50,560 nt of DNA from Gammaproteobacteria bacterium (GTDB taxonomy: Bacteria; Pseudomonadota; Gammaproteobacteria; Steroidobacterales; Steroidobacteraceae). This document shows, piece by piece, positions 1-7,148 of the stretch. The stretch's first letter is position 1. Each line of letters starts with the position of its first letter. The notes under the pieces are model-generated. The model searched no databases and was not told the origin of the DNA. It was given only the letters and a program-made list of their open reading frames with translations. The translations under genes and the position numbers were made by a program. The stretch is taken from assembly GCA_005878095.1 (NCBI GenBank), contig VBNH01000050.1:1-50560 (forward strand), given 5' to 3'.

Positions 1-360
1 GAGCAGCAGGTTGAATCCGGAGTAGCGCTGCGCCTGCCCTTCGAGGGCGGCGAAGAACTGCTGCGCGCTCACCGCAGGCGCCGGCGCATTCAGGTAGCGC
101 GGGATCAGCTCCCCGCGCGACGGCGCCCCGAGCCGCGGTGGCTGCAGCTCGCGAAAGTTGGTGACCACGCCGAAGCGCCGCTCACGGTCCACGGCGAGCC
201 AGGCGCCCTGCGCACGCAGGTCGCGTCCGGCGATCAGAGCCGCCGGCGGTGGCCACTTCGCCAGCGCCGCGGCCGGGCGCTCGTGATACTCGTCACGGTT
301 GGCGGCCACCACCAGGCGGTAGCGCGGAGCGGCTTGCCATGCGAGCACCAGCAGACACAT
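1..360 (-). CDS. NRDE/TANGO2-family protein, partial (C-terminus outside window)
   Basis: The minus strand reads open from an ATG at 358-360 to the window edge, about 120 residues, so the C-terminus is missing. The N-terminus begins MCLLVLAW and carries the hallmark VAANRDEYHERPA, the NRDE motif that names the family, followed by a GRDLRAQGAWLAVDRE segment and a later GVVTNFRE segment, all typical of bacterial TANGO2 homologues. The N-terminal Cys2 is the position of the proposed Ntn-type nucleophile in this superfamily; biochemical function in bacteria is not established, with a haem-handling role proposed for eukaryotic members. The start is only 4 nt downstream of the nudC stop codon, so the two genes probably form one transcript with nudC first. 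Confidence 0.85.
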   Translation of the reverse strand, partial: MCLLVLAWQAAPRYRLVVAANRDEYHERPAAALAKWPPPAALIAGRDLRAQGAWLAVDRERRFGVVTNFRELQPPRLGAPSRGELIPRYLNAPAPAVSAQQFFAALEGQAQRYSGFNLLL

Positions 361-364
361 GGCG

Positions 365-1267
365 CTAGCCGCGTCCCTTCAGCCAGGTCTCGATCAGGCG
401 CCAGGAAATGGACTGCGAGGGCGGCGCCAGCGCCTCGCCCGCATCGAGCTGCGCGCGCGTGAACCAGCGTGCGTCCTCCAGCTCGCCGCTCACGCGTACG
501 CTGCTGCCGGCGGCCGCGGAGGCCTGAAAGCCGATCATCAGCGACGACGGAAACGGCCACGGCTGCGAGGAGTCGTAGCGCAGGCCGCTCACGACGACGC
601 CGGTCTCCTCCGCCACCTCGCGCTCGACCGCGTCCTCCAGGCTCTCGCCGGGTTCGACGAAGCCGGCGATGGTGGAGTAGCGCCGCGGCGGCCAGCTCGC
701 CTGGCGTCCGAGGAGCGCCCGCTCGCCGTCGCTCACCAGCACGATGATGGCCGGATCGATGCGCGGAAACAGCTCCTGGGCGCAGGCCGCGTTCGAGCAC
801 ACCAGGATGTGGCCGGCGCGGGTCGCGCTCGTGCGTGCGCCGCACACTCCGCAGTGGCGGTGACGCGCGCGCCAGATCGCCATGGCGCGCGCATAGGCAA
901 GCAGGCCCGCTTCGTCCGCGGCCAAGAGCGGCGCGAGCGGCCGCAGCTCTTCGAACGCCGTGCCCGCCGGCGCCCCGACCGCCTGCCCGGGAGGCAGATC
1001 GAGGAGCACGCAGCGCATGCCGCGAAACCACCCCAGCAGCACCAGGCTCGTCTCGTCCGCGGCCGCGCGCACCAGCGGGGCGCCGTGCGCGAGGAAGGCG
1101 ATGCGCGGCGGGCTCTGCGCATGCAGCAGGTGCGCGGTGCCGTGGCCCACCAGGTAGAGGGTCGCCGGATCGGCGCGCGCCGTCGCGATCCAGTCCGGGT
1201 CCTCGCGCGCCTCCGCGCGCCGCTCAAGATAGGGACCGGAGAAGAAGTTGGCTCGATCGTGATCCAT
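365..1267 (-). CDS. nudC: NAD(+) diphosphatase / Nudix RNA-decapping enzyme NudC
   Basis: About 300 residues, the usual NudC length. It hydrolyses NAD(H) to NMN(H) and AMP and removes NAD caps from RNA in the cytoplasm. Visible features are an N-terminal domain, a four-cysteine zinc ribbon (CGVC then CSNAAC), a Nudix box beginning GFVEPGESLEDAVEREV and continuing AEETG, and the NudC signature SQPWPFPSS just downstream. I chose the ATG at 1265-1267 (MDHDRANFFSGPYLERR), because the frame's further 35 upstream residues are Arg/Pro-rich noise not seen in the family. It is followed 4 nt later by the NRDE/TANGO2 gene, suggesting co-transcription. Confidence 0.92.
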   Translation of the reverse strand: MDHDRANFFSGPYLERRAEAREDPDWIATARADPATLYLVGHGTAHLLHAQSPPRIAFLAHGAPLVRAAADETSLVLLGWFRGMRCVLLDLPPGQAVGAPAGTAFEELRPLAPLLAADEAGLLAYARAMAIWRARHRHCGVCGARTSATRAGHILVCSNAACAQELFPRIDPAIIVLVSDGERALLGRQASWPPRRYSTIAGFVEPGESLEDAVEREVAEETGVVVSGLRYDSSQPWPFPSSLMIGFQASAAAGSSVRVSGELEDARWFTRAQLDAGEALAPPSQSISWRLIETWLKGRG

Positions 1268-1385
1268 GAACCGACGCTCGCCGCACGGGCAGTGGCGGCG
1301 GATTCTATCGGGTCTGCGGGAAAGTGGGCGTCTTGCGGGGCGAGGCGCGCTCATGCGTCGAGGCAGGCGCAATTTCCCGGGTGCT

Positions 1386-1937
1386 TCAGCAGGAGGGCAT
1401 CGGGCTCGCGCAATGATGGCAGCGCCGCTCGCGCAGCGGAAAGCGTTCGGTCACCAAGAGGCCCCCGCAGTCGCTGCAGCAACCGAAGCGCAGCTGGTCG
1501 CCGCGTGCGAGTGCGGTGGCGAGAAACACCGTGTGCTCGAAGGAGATCTGCGCCGCGGGCAGCAGCAGCCGGTAGGCCTCGAACGCCTGGCACAACAGCT
1601 CCCCGCGCGTGAGCCCCGGCAGTGCGCCGGGCGTCCCCGCGGCCGGTAGCGCCGGCACGACGCCCAGCAGCGACAGCACGCTCGCCAGCACCGCGGTCTC
1701 CTGCTGCAGGCGCAGCGAGCGCGTGAAATAGGCGACCTGGTGCGGGGACTTGCCGCGATGACGCGGCAGGTAGCGGCGCGCCTGGCTCATGTAGGAACGG
1801 TACAGCTTGCGGATGCGGTCGTCCGACAGACCGGTCCAGGCGCGGATGGTCTGGGTGCGCGCCTCGTGCCGCAGGAAGCGCAGCGCCAGCTCCATGCGCG
1901 CTCGCTCGCGGCGGTAGCGATCGTCGCAGATGCGCAT
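1386..1937 (-). CDS. FlhC-like transcriptional regulator
   Basis: About 183 residues from the ATG at 1935-1937, close to FlhC length (about 190). The N-terminal half has a helix-turn-helix-like stretch, TGLSDDRIRKLYRSY, that aligns with the QLSRGRLIKLYKEL region of E. coli FlhC. The C-terminal part has the FlhC zinc-binding layout: CCSDCGG, then about 15 residues, then CHHC. FlhC normally partners FlhD to activate flagellar class II genes. Here the gene is divergent from a protein with an FlhD-like C-terminal region (2089-2778) instead of lying downstream of flhD. No flagellar genes are in view, so the target is unknown. A start further upstream would translate through the palindrome at 2004-2027 and is unlikely. 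Confidence 0.75.
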   Translation of the reverse strand: MRICDDRYRRERARMELALRFLRHEARTQTIRAWTGLSDDRIRKLYRSYMSQARRYLPRHRGKSPHQVAYFTRSLRLQQETAVLASVLSLLGVVPALPAAGTPGALPGLTRGELLCQAFEAYRLLLPAAQISFEHTVFLATALARGDQLRFGCCSDCGGLLVTERFPLRERRCHHCASPMPSC

Positions 1938-2003
1938 GGGAGTCGTCCGGCGGCCTTGAGGGTCGCTACATTGTGGGAAAGATTCAGCAAAACTCAACCC
2001 GCA

Positions 2004-2027
2004 AATTTGGTAAAAAATTACCAAATT
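2004..2027. promoter_or_regulatory. Perfect 10-bp inverted repeat (candidate operator) between divergent regulator genes
   Basis: AATTTGGTAA (2004-2013), four A residues, then TTACCAAATT (2018-2027). The two arms are exact reverse complements. The site lies in an unusually AT-rich patch between the FlhC-like start (1937) and the FlhD-like start (2089), where divergent promoters are expected. A dimeric regulator site fits better than a terminator because both flanking genes point away from it. It does not resemble the published FlhDC box, so the cognate regulator is unknown. Confidence 0.55.
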
Positions 2028-2088
2028 CACGGATGGCTTCGGGGCCCCGCTCCGTTACGATAGCGGCTCGTGGCCAAAGAGGCGCGCC

Positions 2089-2778
2089 ATGCTGTCGCGA
2101 TGCGAGACGCACGACGGGACCTGCGGCGAAGGCTGGGGTCTGGCGGAGCGCTGGTTGCACCCCGAGACGCTCGAGTCGCTGGTCGAGCTCAACGAGCTGT
2201 GCCTGGGGTTGTTCGCGGAGCAGGCCGCGGTGCGCTGCGCCCAGCCGAGCCTGCTGTTGCGGCAGGTCGGGGAGCTGTGGCGCGTGCTCGACGCCGCGGC
2301 GCGGCGGCGCGCCGCGGCCTGTCCCTACCTGCTGGTGGACGCCGGCTTCGCCGACCCGCAGCGCTGGCGGCAGCCGGCGCCGCTCGGCGTGGGCGACACC
2401 GGGGAGGCCGCCTACAGCACATTCTTTACCGTGCCCGGGGCGACCGAGGTTGCGAGGCTGGTGTTCACCTACGCCTGGCACCTGGCGCGCGCGCACGGCG
2501 CCGCGGCGCGGCTGCTGCTCGGCATGAGCGCGCCGTGCGCCGCGCTCATCGGTCACCTGAGCCTGCGCCAGATCCATTCACTGGCGCAGACTCACCAAGC
2601 TTGGCTGAAGCCGCGCTGGCCGGCGCGTGTGCAGGTGTGGCGCGAGCTGCTGCTGGCGGCGGCGTCGGGCGAGGCGCCGGTGCTCGAGCGCGCGCGGCTG
2701 CACGGGCTGACGCTGCTGGCGGCGGACGCCCGCGCCGCGCTGCCCGAGCGGGCCGATCCCGGCGCGCTCGCGCCGTGA
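2089..2778 (+). CDS. FlhD-like regulator, enlarged and divergent
   Basis: 229 residues, about twice FlhD length. Residues about 163-190 (RLLLGMSAPCAALIGHL, then SLRQIHSLAQTHQ) align without gaps to the E. coli FlhD region containing RLGINEEMATTLAALTLPQM and VKLAETNQ. The N-terminal segment LVELNELCLGLFAEQA also resembles the first FlhD helix (HIYDINLSYLLLAQ), so the protein may be an FlhD fold with a roughly 100-residue insertion. The ATG is preceded by AAAGAGG at a sensible distance. It is divergent from the FlhC-like gene with a palindrome between them. The FlhD assignment is my own alignment by eye; family members are usually annotated as hypothetical. Confidence 0.6.
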   Translation: MLSRCETHDGTCGEGWGLAERWLHPETLESLVELNELCLGLFAEQAAVRCAQPSLLLRQVGELWRVLDAAARRRAAACPYLLVDAGFADPQRWRQPAPLGVGDTGEAAYSTFFTVPGATEVARLVFTYAWHLARAHGAAARLLLGMSAPCAALIGHLSLRQIHSLAQTHQAWLKPRWPARVQVWRELLLAAASGEAPVLERARLHGLTLLAADARAALPERADPGALAP

Positions 2779-2796
2779 GCCGCGCGCCGGCGCGGC

Positions 2797-3729
2797 TTAT
2801 TTCGCGAGCTGGAACAGGGTGGAGGGCACCCAGCCCTCGTTGCCGAGCTCGTCACTCACCTTCCACCACAGGCCGTCCTTCTCGCCGCTCGGATAGAGCG
2901 TCATGCCAGGGTCCAGATCGCGCACCTTCTTCGCTTTGATATTGGCCGCCTCGTACATCTTGCCCGGCTTGGCCATGGTCACCGACTGCGTGGCGTTGTC
3001 GGCCTTGGCGTTGAGGGTCATGCCTTTGACTTGATTCACGAGCTTGGTGAACGCGTCGAGGTAGGCCATGGTGACGACCTGGCCGATCTCGGTGTTCGCG
3101 TAACTGCTCGCCCCGGCCGCCGCGAAGCCGCCGAAGAAGGCGCCGCCGCCAGCGCCCCAGCCGAGGTCGGTCTTCTTCGAGTGTCCCTGCTGCAAGGCGA
3201 CCTGCTCGGTGGAGCGCACGTCGGTGAGCGTCAGCACGACATCCGCGGTCTTGCTCTTGAGACTGATGCCGCCGACCACCGCGCCCGCCACGCCGCCGAG
3301 CAGCCCCCCCACCAGCCCGCCGAGGTTGCGGCCGCCGGAATTGCTGTTCTTGGTGACCACATCCGGCACCAGCACGTAGTCGGCCGCCTTCATCTGCCCC
3401 TTGCCGATGTTGGCGCCGCCGCGCATCTCGCCGCTGCCGGCCAGCGCCCGCTCCTGCTGCGCAGCCGCGAGACCCTTGCCGCGATCGAGCAGCGTGAAGC
3501 ATTTGGACTGCGACACGAACACCTTGATGAGCGCTTCGGGGGACTCGAGGTTGTACGCCAGCCACCACTTGTTCTCCGGCTCGGTGACCGCGAGCGTGCC
3601 GACGCGCTTGTCGCAGCTTGGAATCTCCGGCGGCGGCTGATCGGCGGCCCACGCGGTGAGCGTGACGCCCAGGCTCGAAAGCGCGAGCCATGGCAGAACG
3701 ACGCTCTTTAGCCTCTGGTGCGGCAGCAT
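2797..3729 (-). CDS. Exported CsgG-like protein with glycine-zipper segment and C-terminal SH3-like domain
   Basis: 310 residues with a signal peptide ending near AWA/ADQ. The middle has a CsgG/HfaB-like region (VFVSQSKCFTLLDRGKGLAAAQQERAL, then YVLVPDVV) of the kind found in curli-secretion and related outer-membrane proteins. It is followed by a GLVGGLLGGVAGAVVGG glycine zipper and a second Gly/Ala-rich stretch (GWGAGGGAFFGGFAAAG). The last 65 residues (KPGKMYEAANIKAKKVRD through GWVPSTLFQLAK) look like a bacterial SH3 domain. A strong Shine-Dalgarno (GGGAGGAG) sits 3 nt before the ATG at 3727-3729. There is no lipobox and no curli genes are adjacent, so the role (envelope pore, stress lipid sensor) is open. 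Confidence 0.7.
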   Translation of the reverse strand: MLPHQRLKSVVLPWLALSSLGVTLTAWAADQPPPEIPSCDKRVGTLAVTEPENKWWLAYNLESPEALIKVFVSQSKCFTLLDRGKGLAAAQQERALAGSGEMRGGANIGKGQMKAADYVLVPDVVTKNSNSGGRNLGGLVGGLLGGVAGAVVGGISLKSKTADVVLTLTDVRSTEQVALQQGHSKKTDLGWGAGGGAFFGGFAAAGASSYANTEIGQVVTMAYLDAFTKLVNQVKGMTLNAKADNATQSVTMAKPGKMYEAANIKAKKVRDLDPGMTLYPSGEKDGLWWKVSDELGNEGWVPSTLFQLAK

Positions 3730-3905
3730 GCACTCCTCCCAAGGATTCGTTGTGGTTCGCGCACGGACGCGCTTCGTGCGCTAGTGTAGGCCCAAGTCCC
3801 CGCCCCGGGGTAGACGCCTGAGGCGCGTGTCCGTTTTTGCGCGCTATGCGTCATCGACGTGCAGGAATCCTTCCGCAGGCGGCCCTACTTCCGGGACGCC
3901 GCTTT

Positions 3906-4844
3906 TCAGTAGATCGCGATCTCGCGCTTACCCGCCGAGTCGCGCGCGCCGCGGAACATGCCCTCGGTGCTGAAGTCCATGACGATCCGCCCGTCGCCGC
4001 CGACCGCGATTAGGCCGCCGTCCCCGCCGAGTGCGGGGAGTATCCCGTGCAGCAGCTCGCGCACCGCCTGCTCGAGGCTCAAGGCCCGGTACTCGACCGC
4101 CGCGCACACGTGATGGGCGGCGACCGCGCGGATGAAATACTCGCCGTGCCCGGTCGCCGAGACCGCGCACACGCCGTTCTTGGCGTAGGTGCCGGCGCCG
4201 ATGATCGGGGAGTCCCCGACACGCCCCGGGCGCTTGTTGGTCATCCCGCCGGTCGAGGTGGCGGCCGCCAGGTTGCCCTCGCCGTCGAGCGCCACGGCCC
4301 CCACCGTGCCCTGCGCGGCGGGGAGCAGGTCCGAGACGCGCGCGCCGCGCTGCTCGGACTCGAGTTGCTCCTGGCGCTCTGCGATGCGGAAGTAGTGGTT
4401 GGGAACCAGCGCCAGACCCTCTTCCAGGGCGAACTCCTCGGCGCCGGCCCCCACCAGCAGCACGTGACGCGACTTCTCCATCACCCGCCGGGCGAGCTCG
4501 ATCGGATTTCTCACGTGCCGGACGGAGGCGACCGCGCCGGCCCGCAGCTGCCTGCCGTCCATGATCGCGGCGTCGAGCTCGGCCGCGCCGTCGCGGGTGA
4601 GCGCGGCGCCGTGGCCGGCGTTGAAGCACGGGTCGTCCTCGAGTATCCGCACCGCGGCGCCGACGGCATCCAGACTGCTGCCGCCGCTCGCCAGCAGCGC
4701 GAAGCCCCCGTCCAGCGCCGCCTCGAGGCCCGCGCGGTAGCGCTGCTCGCGCTGCGCCGACAGCATCGCGCGCGGCACCGCCCCCGCGCCTCCGTGGATG
4801 GCGATTGCGTACCGGTGCGGCTCCCGCGGACTCTTACTTGGCAT
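3906..4844 (-). CDS. Isoaspartyl peptidase / L-asparaginase, plant type (cytoplasmic copy)
   Basis: About 312 residues of the T2 Ntn-hydrolase family, which removes isoaspartyl residues from dipeptides and hydrolyses asparagine. It shows the N-terminal AIAIHGGAG motif, the FNAGHGAALTRDG loop, the self-cleavage site GTVGAVALD with nucleophile Thr near residue 180, and the substrate loop TSTGGMTNKRPGRVGDSP. No signal peptide is visible, so it should act in the cytoplasm. The ATG at 4842-4844 overlaps the end of the upstream paralogue (stop at 4834-4836), implying translational coupling; a GTG one codon earlier is also possible. Confidence 0.92.
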   Translation of the reverse strand: MPSKSPREPHRYAIAIHGGAGAVPRAMLSAQREQRYRAGLEAALDGGFALLASGGSSLDAVGAAVRILEDDPCFNAGHGAALTRDGAAELDAAIMDGRQLRAGAVASVRHVRNPIELARRVMEKSRHVLLVGAGAEEFALEEGLALVPNHYFRIAERQEQLESEQRGARVSDLLPAAQGTVGAVALDGEGNLAAATSTGGMTNKRPGRVGDSPIIGAGTYAKNGVCAVSATGHGEYFIRAVAAHHVCAAVEYRALSLEQAVRELLHGILPALGGDGGLIAVGGDGRIVMDFSTEGMFRGARDSAGKREIAIY

Positions 4845-5856
4845 CACGATACATGGCGATGTCGCGCCGGCCGCGCGAATCGCGTGCGCCGCGGAACATG
4901 CCGACGCTGTTGAAATCCATGGCGATGTTCCCGCTTCGGTCCACGGCGATCACGCCCCCTTCGCCTCCCGTGCGGCGCAGCTTCTCGTGTATGAGCTCGC
5001 GCACCGCCTGCGCAAGCGCCAGGTGCCGGTATTGCACCAGCGCGCAGATGTCATGGGCCACGACCTGGCGGATGAAGAACTCGCCCTGTCCGGTGCCCGA
5101 GACCGCGCAGGAGTCATCGTCGGCGTAGGTGCCGGCACCGATGATGGGCGAATCCCCGACCCGCCCGCGGTGCTTGTCGGTGAGCCCCCCGGTGGAGGTG
5201 GCGGCGGCGAGATGGCCCGCGCGGTCGAGGGCGACGGCCCCCACGGTGCCGGTGGGCCCGGGCGCGGCCGCCTTGAGCTCGCCGGCCTGGCGCCGCGCCT
5301 CCTCCAGCTCGCGTACGCGCGCCTCGGTGCGGAAATACTCGCGCCGCACGAGCACCACGCCCTGCTCGAGCGCGAACTCCTCGGCTCCCTCGGCCACCAG
5401 CAGCACGTGCGGGCTCTTCTCCATCACCAGGCGCGCGAGCTCGACGGGGTTTTTGACATGGCGCACGCCCGCCACCGCTCCGGCGCGCGGACCGTGTCCG
5501 TCCATGATGGCGGCGTCGAGCTCCGCATCGCCGTCATGGTTCAGGACCGCGCCGCGGCCGGCGTTGAACTGCGGATCATCCTCCATGATGCGCACCGCGG
5601 CCGTCACGGCATCCAGGCTCGAGCCGCCGCGCTCGAGGATCGCGTAGCCGGCATCGAGCGCCGCCGCCAGCCCCGCGCGGTAGGAGGCCGCGTGCTGCGG
5701 GGTCATCTTCGCCGGATCGATCACGCCCGCGCCGCCGTGGATGGCGATCGCCAGCGGTGGCGGCTCGAGGGCGTGAGCCGGCGCGACCGCCACGGCCAGA
5801 CACAGGAGCGCGAGCAGTTTCGGGCGCGACATCGTAGGTTGCTGAGACACACGCAC
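4834..5856 (-). CDS. Isoaspartyl peptidase / L-asparaginase, plant type (exported copy)
   Basis: About 340 residues, paralogous to the following gene with the same motifs: AIAIHGGAG, FNAGRGAVLNHDG, nucleophile Thr near 204 in GTVGAVALD, and TSTGGLTDKHRGRVGDSP. Unlike its neighbour it has a classic signal peptide (MSRPKLLALLCLAVAVAPAHA), so a periplasmic location is predicted. The GTG at 5854-5856 gives the longest form and has a GGGGA stretch upstream; the ATG at 5830-5832, directly in front of the signal peptide, is equally plausible. The two genes look like a tandem duplication with split compartments. Its start is within 25 nt of the tnpB open frame, so its promoter may lie inside the transposon end. 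Confidence 0.92.
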   Translation of the reverse strand: MRVSQQPTMSRPKLLALLCLAVAVAPAHALEPPPLAIAIHGGAGVIDPAKMTPQHAASYRAGLAAALDAGYAILERGGSSLDAVTAAVRIMEDDPQFNAGRGAVLNHDGDAELDAAIMDGHGPRAGAVAGVRHVKNPVELARLVMEKSPHVLLVAEGAEEFALEQGVVLVRREYFRTEARVRELEEARRQAGELKAAAPGPTGTVGAVALDRAGHLAAATSTGGLTDKHRGRVGDSPIIGAGTYADDDSCAVSGTGQGEFFIRQVVAHDICALVQYRHLALAQAVRELIHEKLRRTGGEGGVIAVDRSGNIAMDFNSVGMFRGARDSRGRRDIAMYRDAK

Positions 5857-5879
5857 CTTAAATCCCCGCTGTAACTGGG

Positions 5880-7130
5880 TTGGCTGCAGGATATAATTTT
5901 AAGATCAGAACCGTCACGCGAGGCTACCGCATTCGCGCCTATCCGAATGGCGCTCAGCGGCGTTTGCTGCATCGATGGTTCGGCGCTGCCCGCTGGCTGT
6001 GGAACACGGCGCTCGAGATCCGTTCCGAAGCGTATCGCGAGTGCGGGCTTACGCTCACCGGGAATGATGTCTCGCGCTGGCTGACGCAGTGGAAGAGCAC
6101 CCCGGGCCACGAGTGGCTCGCGCTGGTGCCTGCGACCTCTCTCACGCAGTGCTTGCGAGATCAGGATGCGGCGTTTCGCAACTTCTTCGCAGGCCGGGCT
6201 CGTTACCCGCGGTTCAAGCGGAAAAGCACCTCTGGGAGCCTTAGGTTTCAGGGTGTGGGGGCGGCTTGGCCGCGCGGGGTGGCGACCTTGCCTAAGCTCG
6301 GTGCGCTCAAGCTCGCCGAATCGCTCCCCGACGTCGAGCGACCGGATCTGGTCACTCTCTCGCGCGATCCGTGCGGACGCTATCACGTGAGTTTCTGCGC
6401 GCAGGTTGAGACCTCGCTGCTGCCGATCACGCAGCGCTCGGTGGGCGTTGACCTGGGACTTAAGGATCTAGCAACGCTCTCGACCGCGGAAAAGATCGCG
6501 AATCGCAAGCGTTACCACGCCCGCCTGAGATACCTGCGCCAGCAGCAGCGCTGCCTGGCGCGGCGTCAGAAAGGCAGCCGGCGGCGCGAGAAGCAGCGGC
6601 TACGGGTGGCGCGGGCGCGCGCCCGGGTGAGGCAGGAGCGCCAGGCTGCGTTGCACGTGCTTACGACCTTTCTGGTGCAAGAATTCGATGTGATCTGTAT
6701 TGAAGACCTGAATGTGAAGGGACTGGGACGCGGGCGACATGCCCGAGCGATCCAGGACGTCGCATTCAACGAAGTGCGCCGGCAGCTCGCCTACAAGAGC
6801 GAGTGGTACGGCAAGATCCTGGTCGAGGTGGATCGCTGGTATCCCTCGAGCAAGACCTGCTCGGCATGCCGGCACACGCTCGATGAGTTGCGGCTGGATG
6901 AGCGGCAGTGGAAGTGCCCGAAATGCGGGACCTTTCACGACCGCGATGTCAATGCCGCACGGAATCTGCTGGCGGAGGGTCTTCGCCAGCTGGCCGGTCG
7001 TGACGACCGGGACCTGCGCGTGGATGCGGGAGATGCATGCCCGGAAGAGATTCTGGTGCAGGTGCTCGCAGAGGAAGCGCGAAGCGGGCAACGGAACCGA
7101 GCCTGTCTGGAACAGCTGGCATTCGGTTAG
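5880..7130 (+). CDS. tnpB: IS200/IS605-family TnpB (RNA-guided nuclease), stand-alone
   Basis: Up to 416 residues. An N-terminal helix-turn-helix-like region (TRGYRIRAYPNGAQRRLLHRWFGAARWLWN) precedes a split RuvC nuclease with Asp191 (GVDLGLKDLA), Glu275 (CIEDLNVKG) and the HDRDVNAARN motif (Asp354/356). A zinc ribbon supplies Cys327, 330, 346 and 349. All catalytic positions are intact. TnpB cuts DNA using an RNA made from its own 3' end. No tnpA is adjacent, as in IS1341-type elements. The only in-frame conventional start is the TTG at 5880; a TATAAT at 5892-5897 inside the reading frame suggests initiation may really be later, perhaps at a rare codon before TVTRGYRIR. Confidence 0.9.
   Translation: MAAGYNFKIRTVTRGYRIRAYPNGAQRRLLHRWFGAARWLWNTALEIRSEAYRECGLTLTGNDVSRWLTQWKSTPGHEWLALVPATSLTQCLRDQDAAFRNFFAGRARYPRFKRKSTSGSLRFQGVGAAWPRGVATLPKLGALKLAESLPDVERPDLVTLSRDPCGRYHVSFCAQVETSLLPITQRSVGVDLGLKDLATLSTAEKIANRKRYHARLRYLRQQQRCLARRQKGSRRREKQRLRVARARARVRQERQAALHVLTTFLVQEFDVICIEDLNVKGLGRGRHARAIQDVAFNEVRRQLAYKSEWYGKILVEVDRWYPSSKTCSACRHTLDELRLDERQWKCPKCGTFHDRDVNAARNLLAEGLRQLAGRDDRDLRVDAGDACPEEILVQVLAEEARSGQRNRACLEQLAFG
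7095..7128 (+). ncRNA. Right-end hairpin, probable 3' scaffold of the TnpB guide RNA (omega/reRNA)
   Basis: AACCGA (7095-7100) pairs perfectly with TCGGTT (7123-7128), and inside it GCC (7101-7103) pairs with GGC (7118-7120), followed by TGT/ACA. The stem covers the last codons and the stop region of tnpB, where TnpB guide-RNA scaffolds normally lie. If the element ends a little before 7149, the guide portion of the RNA would be copied from the first bases of pyc. Confidence 0.55.
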
Positions 7131-7148
7131 CAGCGCAGTCAAGTTAAA

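Larger units (their letters stand above)
5860..7148 (+). mobile_element. tnpB-only IS605-group element (boundaries approximate)
   Basis: The span runs from the short gap after the divergent asparaginase start to the base before the pyc start codon. The right boundary is inferred from the end hairpin at 7095-7128 and the onset of pyc coding at 7149. The left boundary is a guess, because no left-end hairpin or target motif could be fixed by eye. Elements of this group leave no target duplication, so none is expected. Confidence 0.5.

Noticed and set aside
2004-2027. Palindrome as a rho-independent terminator or lux-type box
   Set aside because: Both flanking genes point away from it, it lacks a GC stem, and no LuxR/LuxI gene is present.
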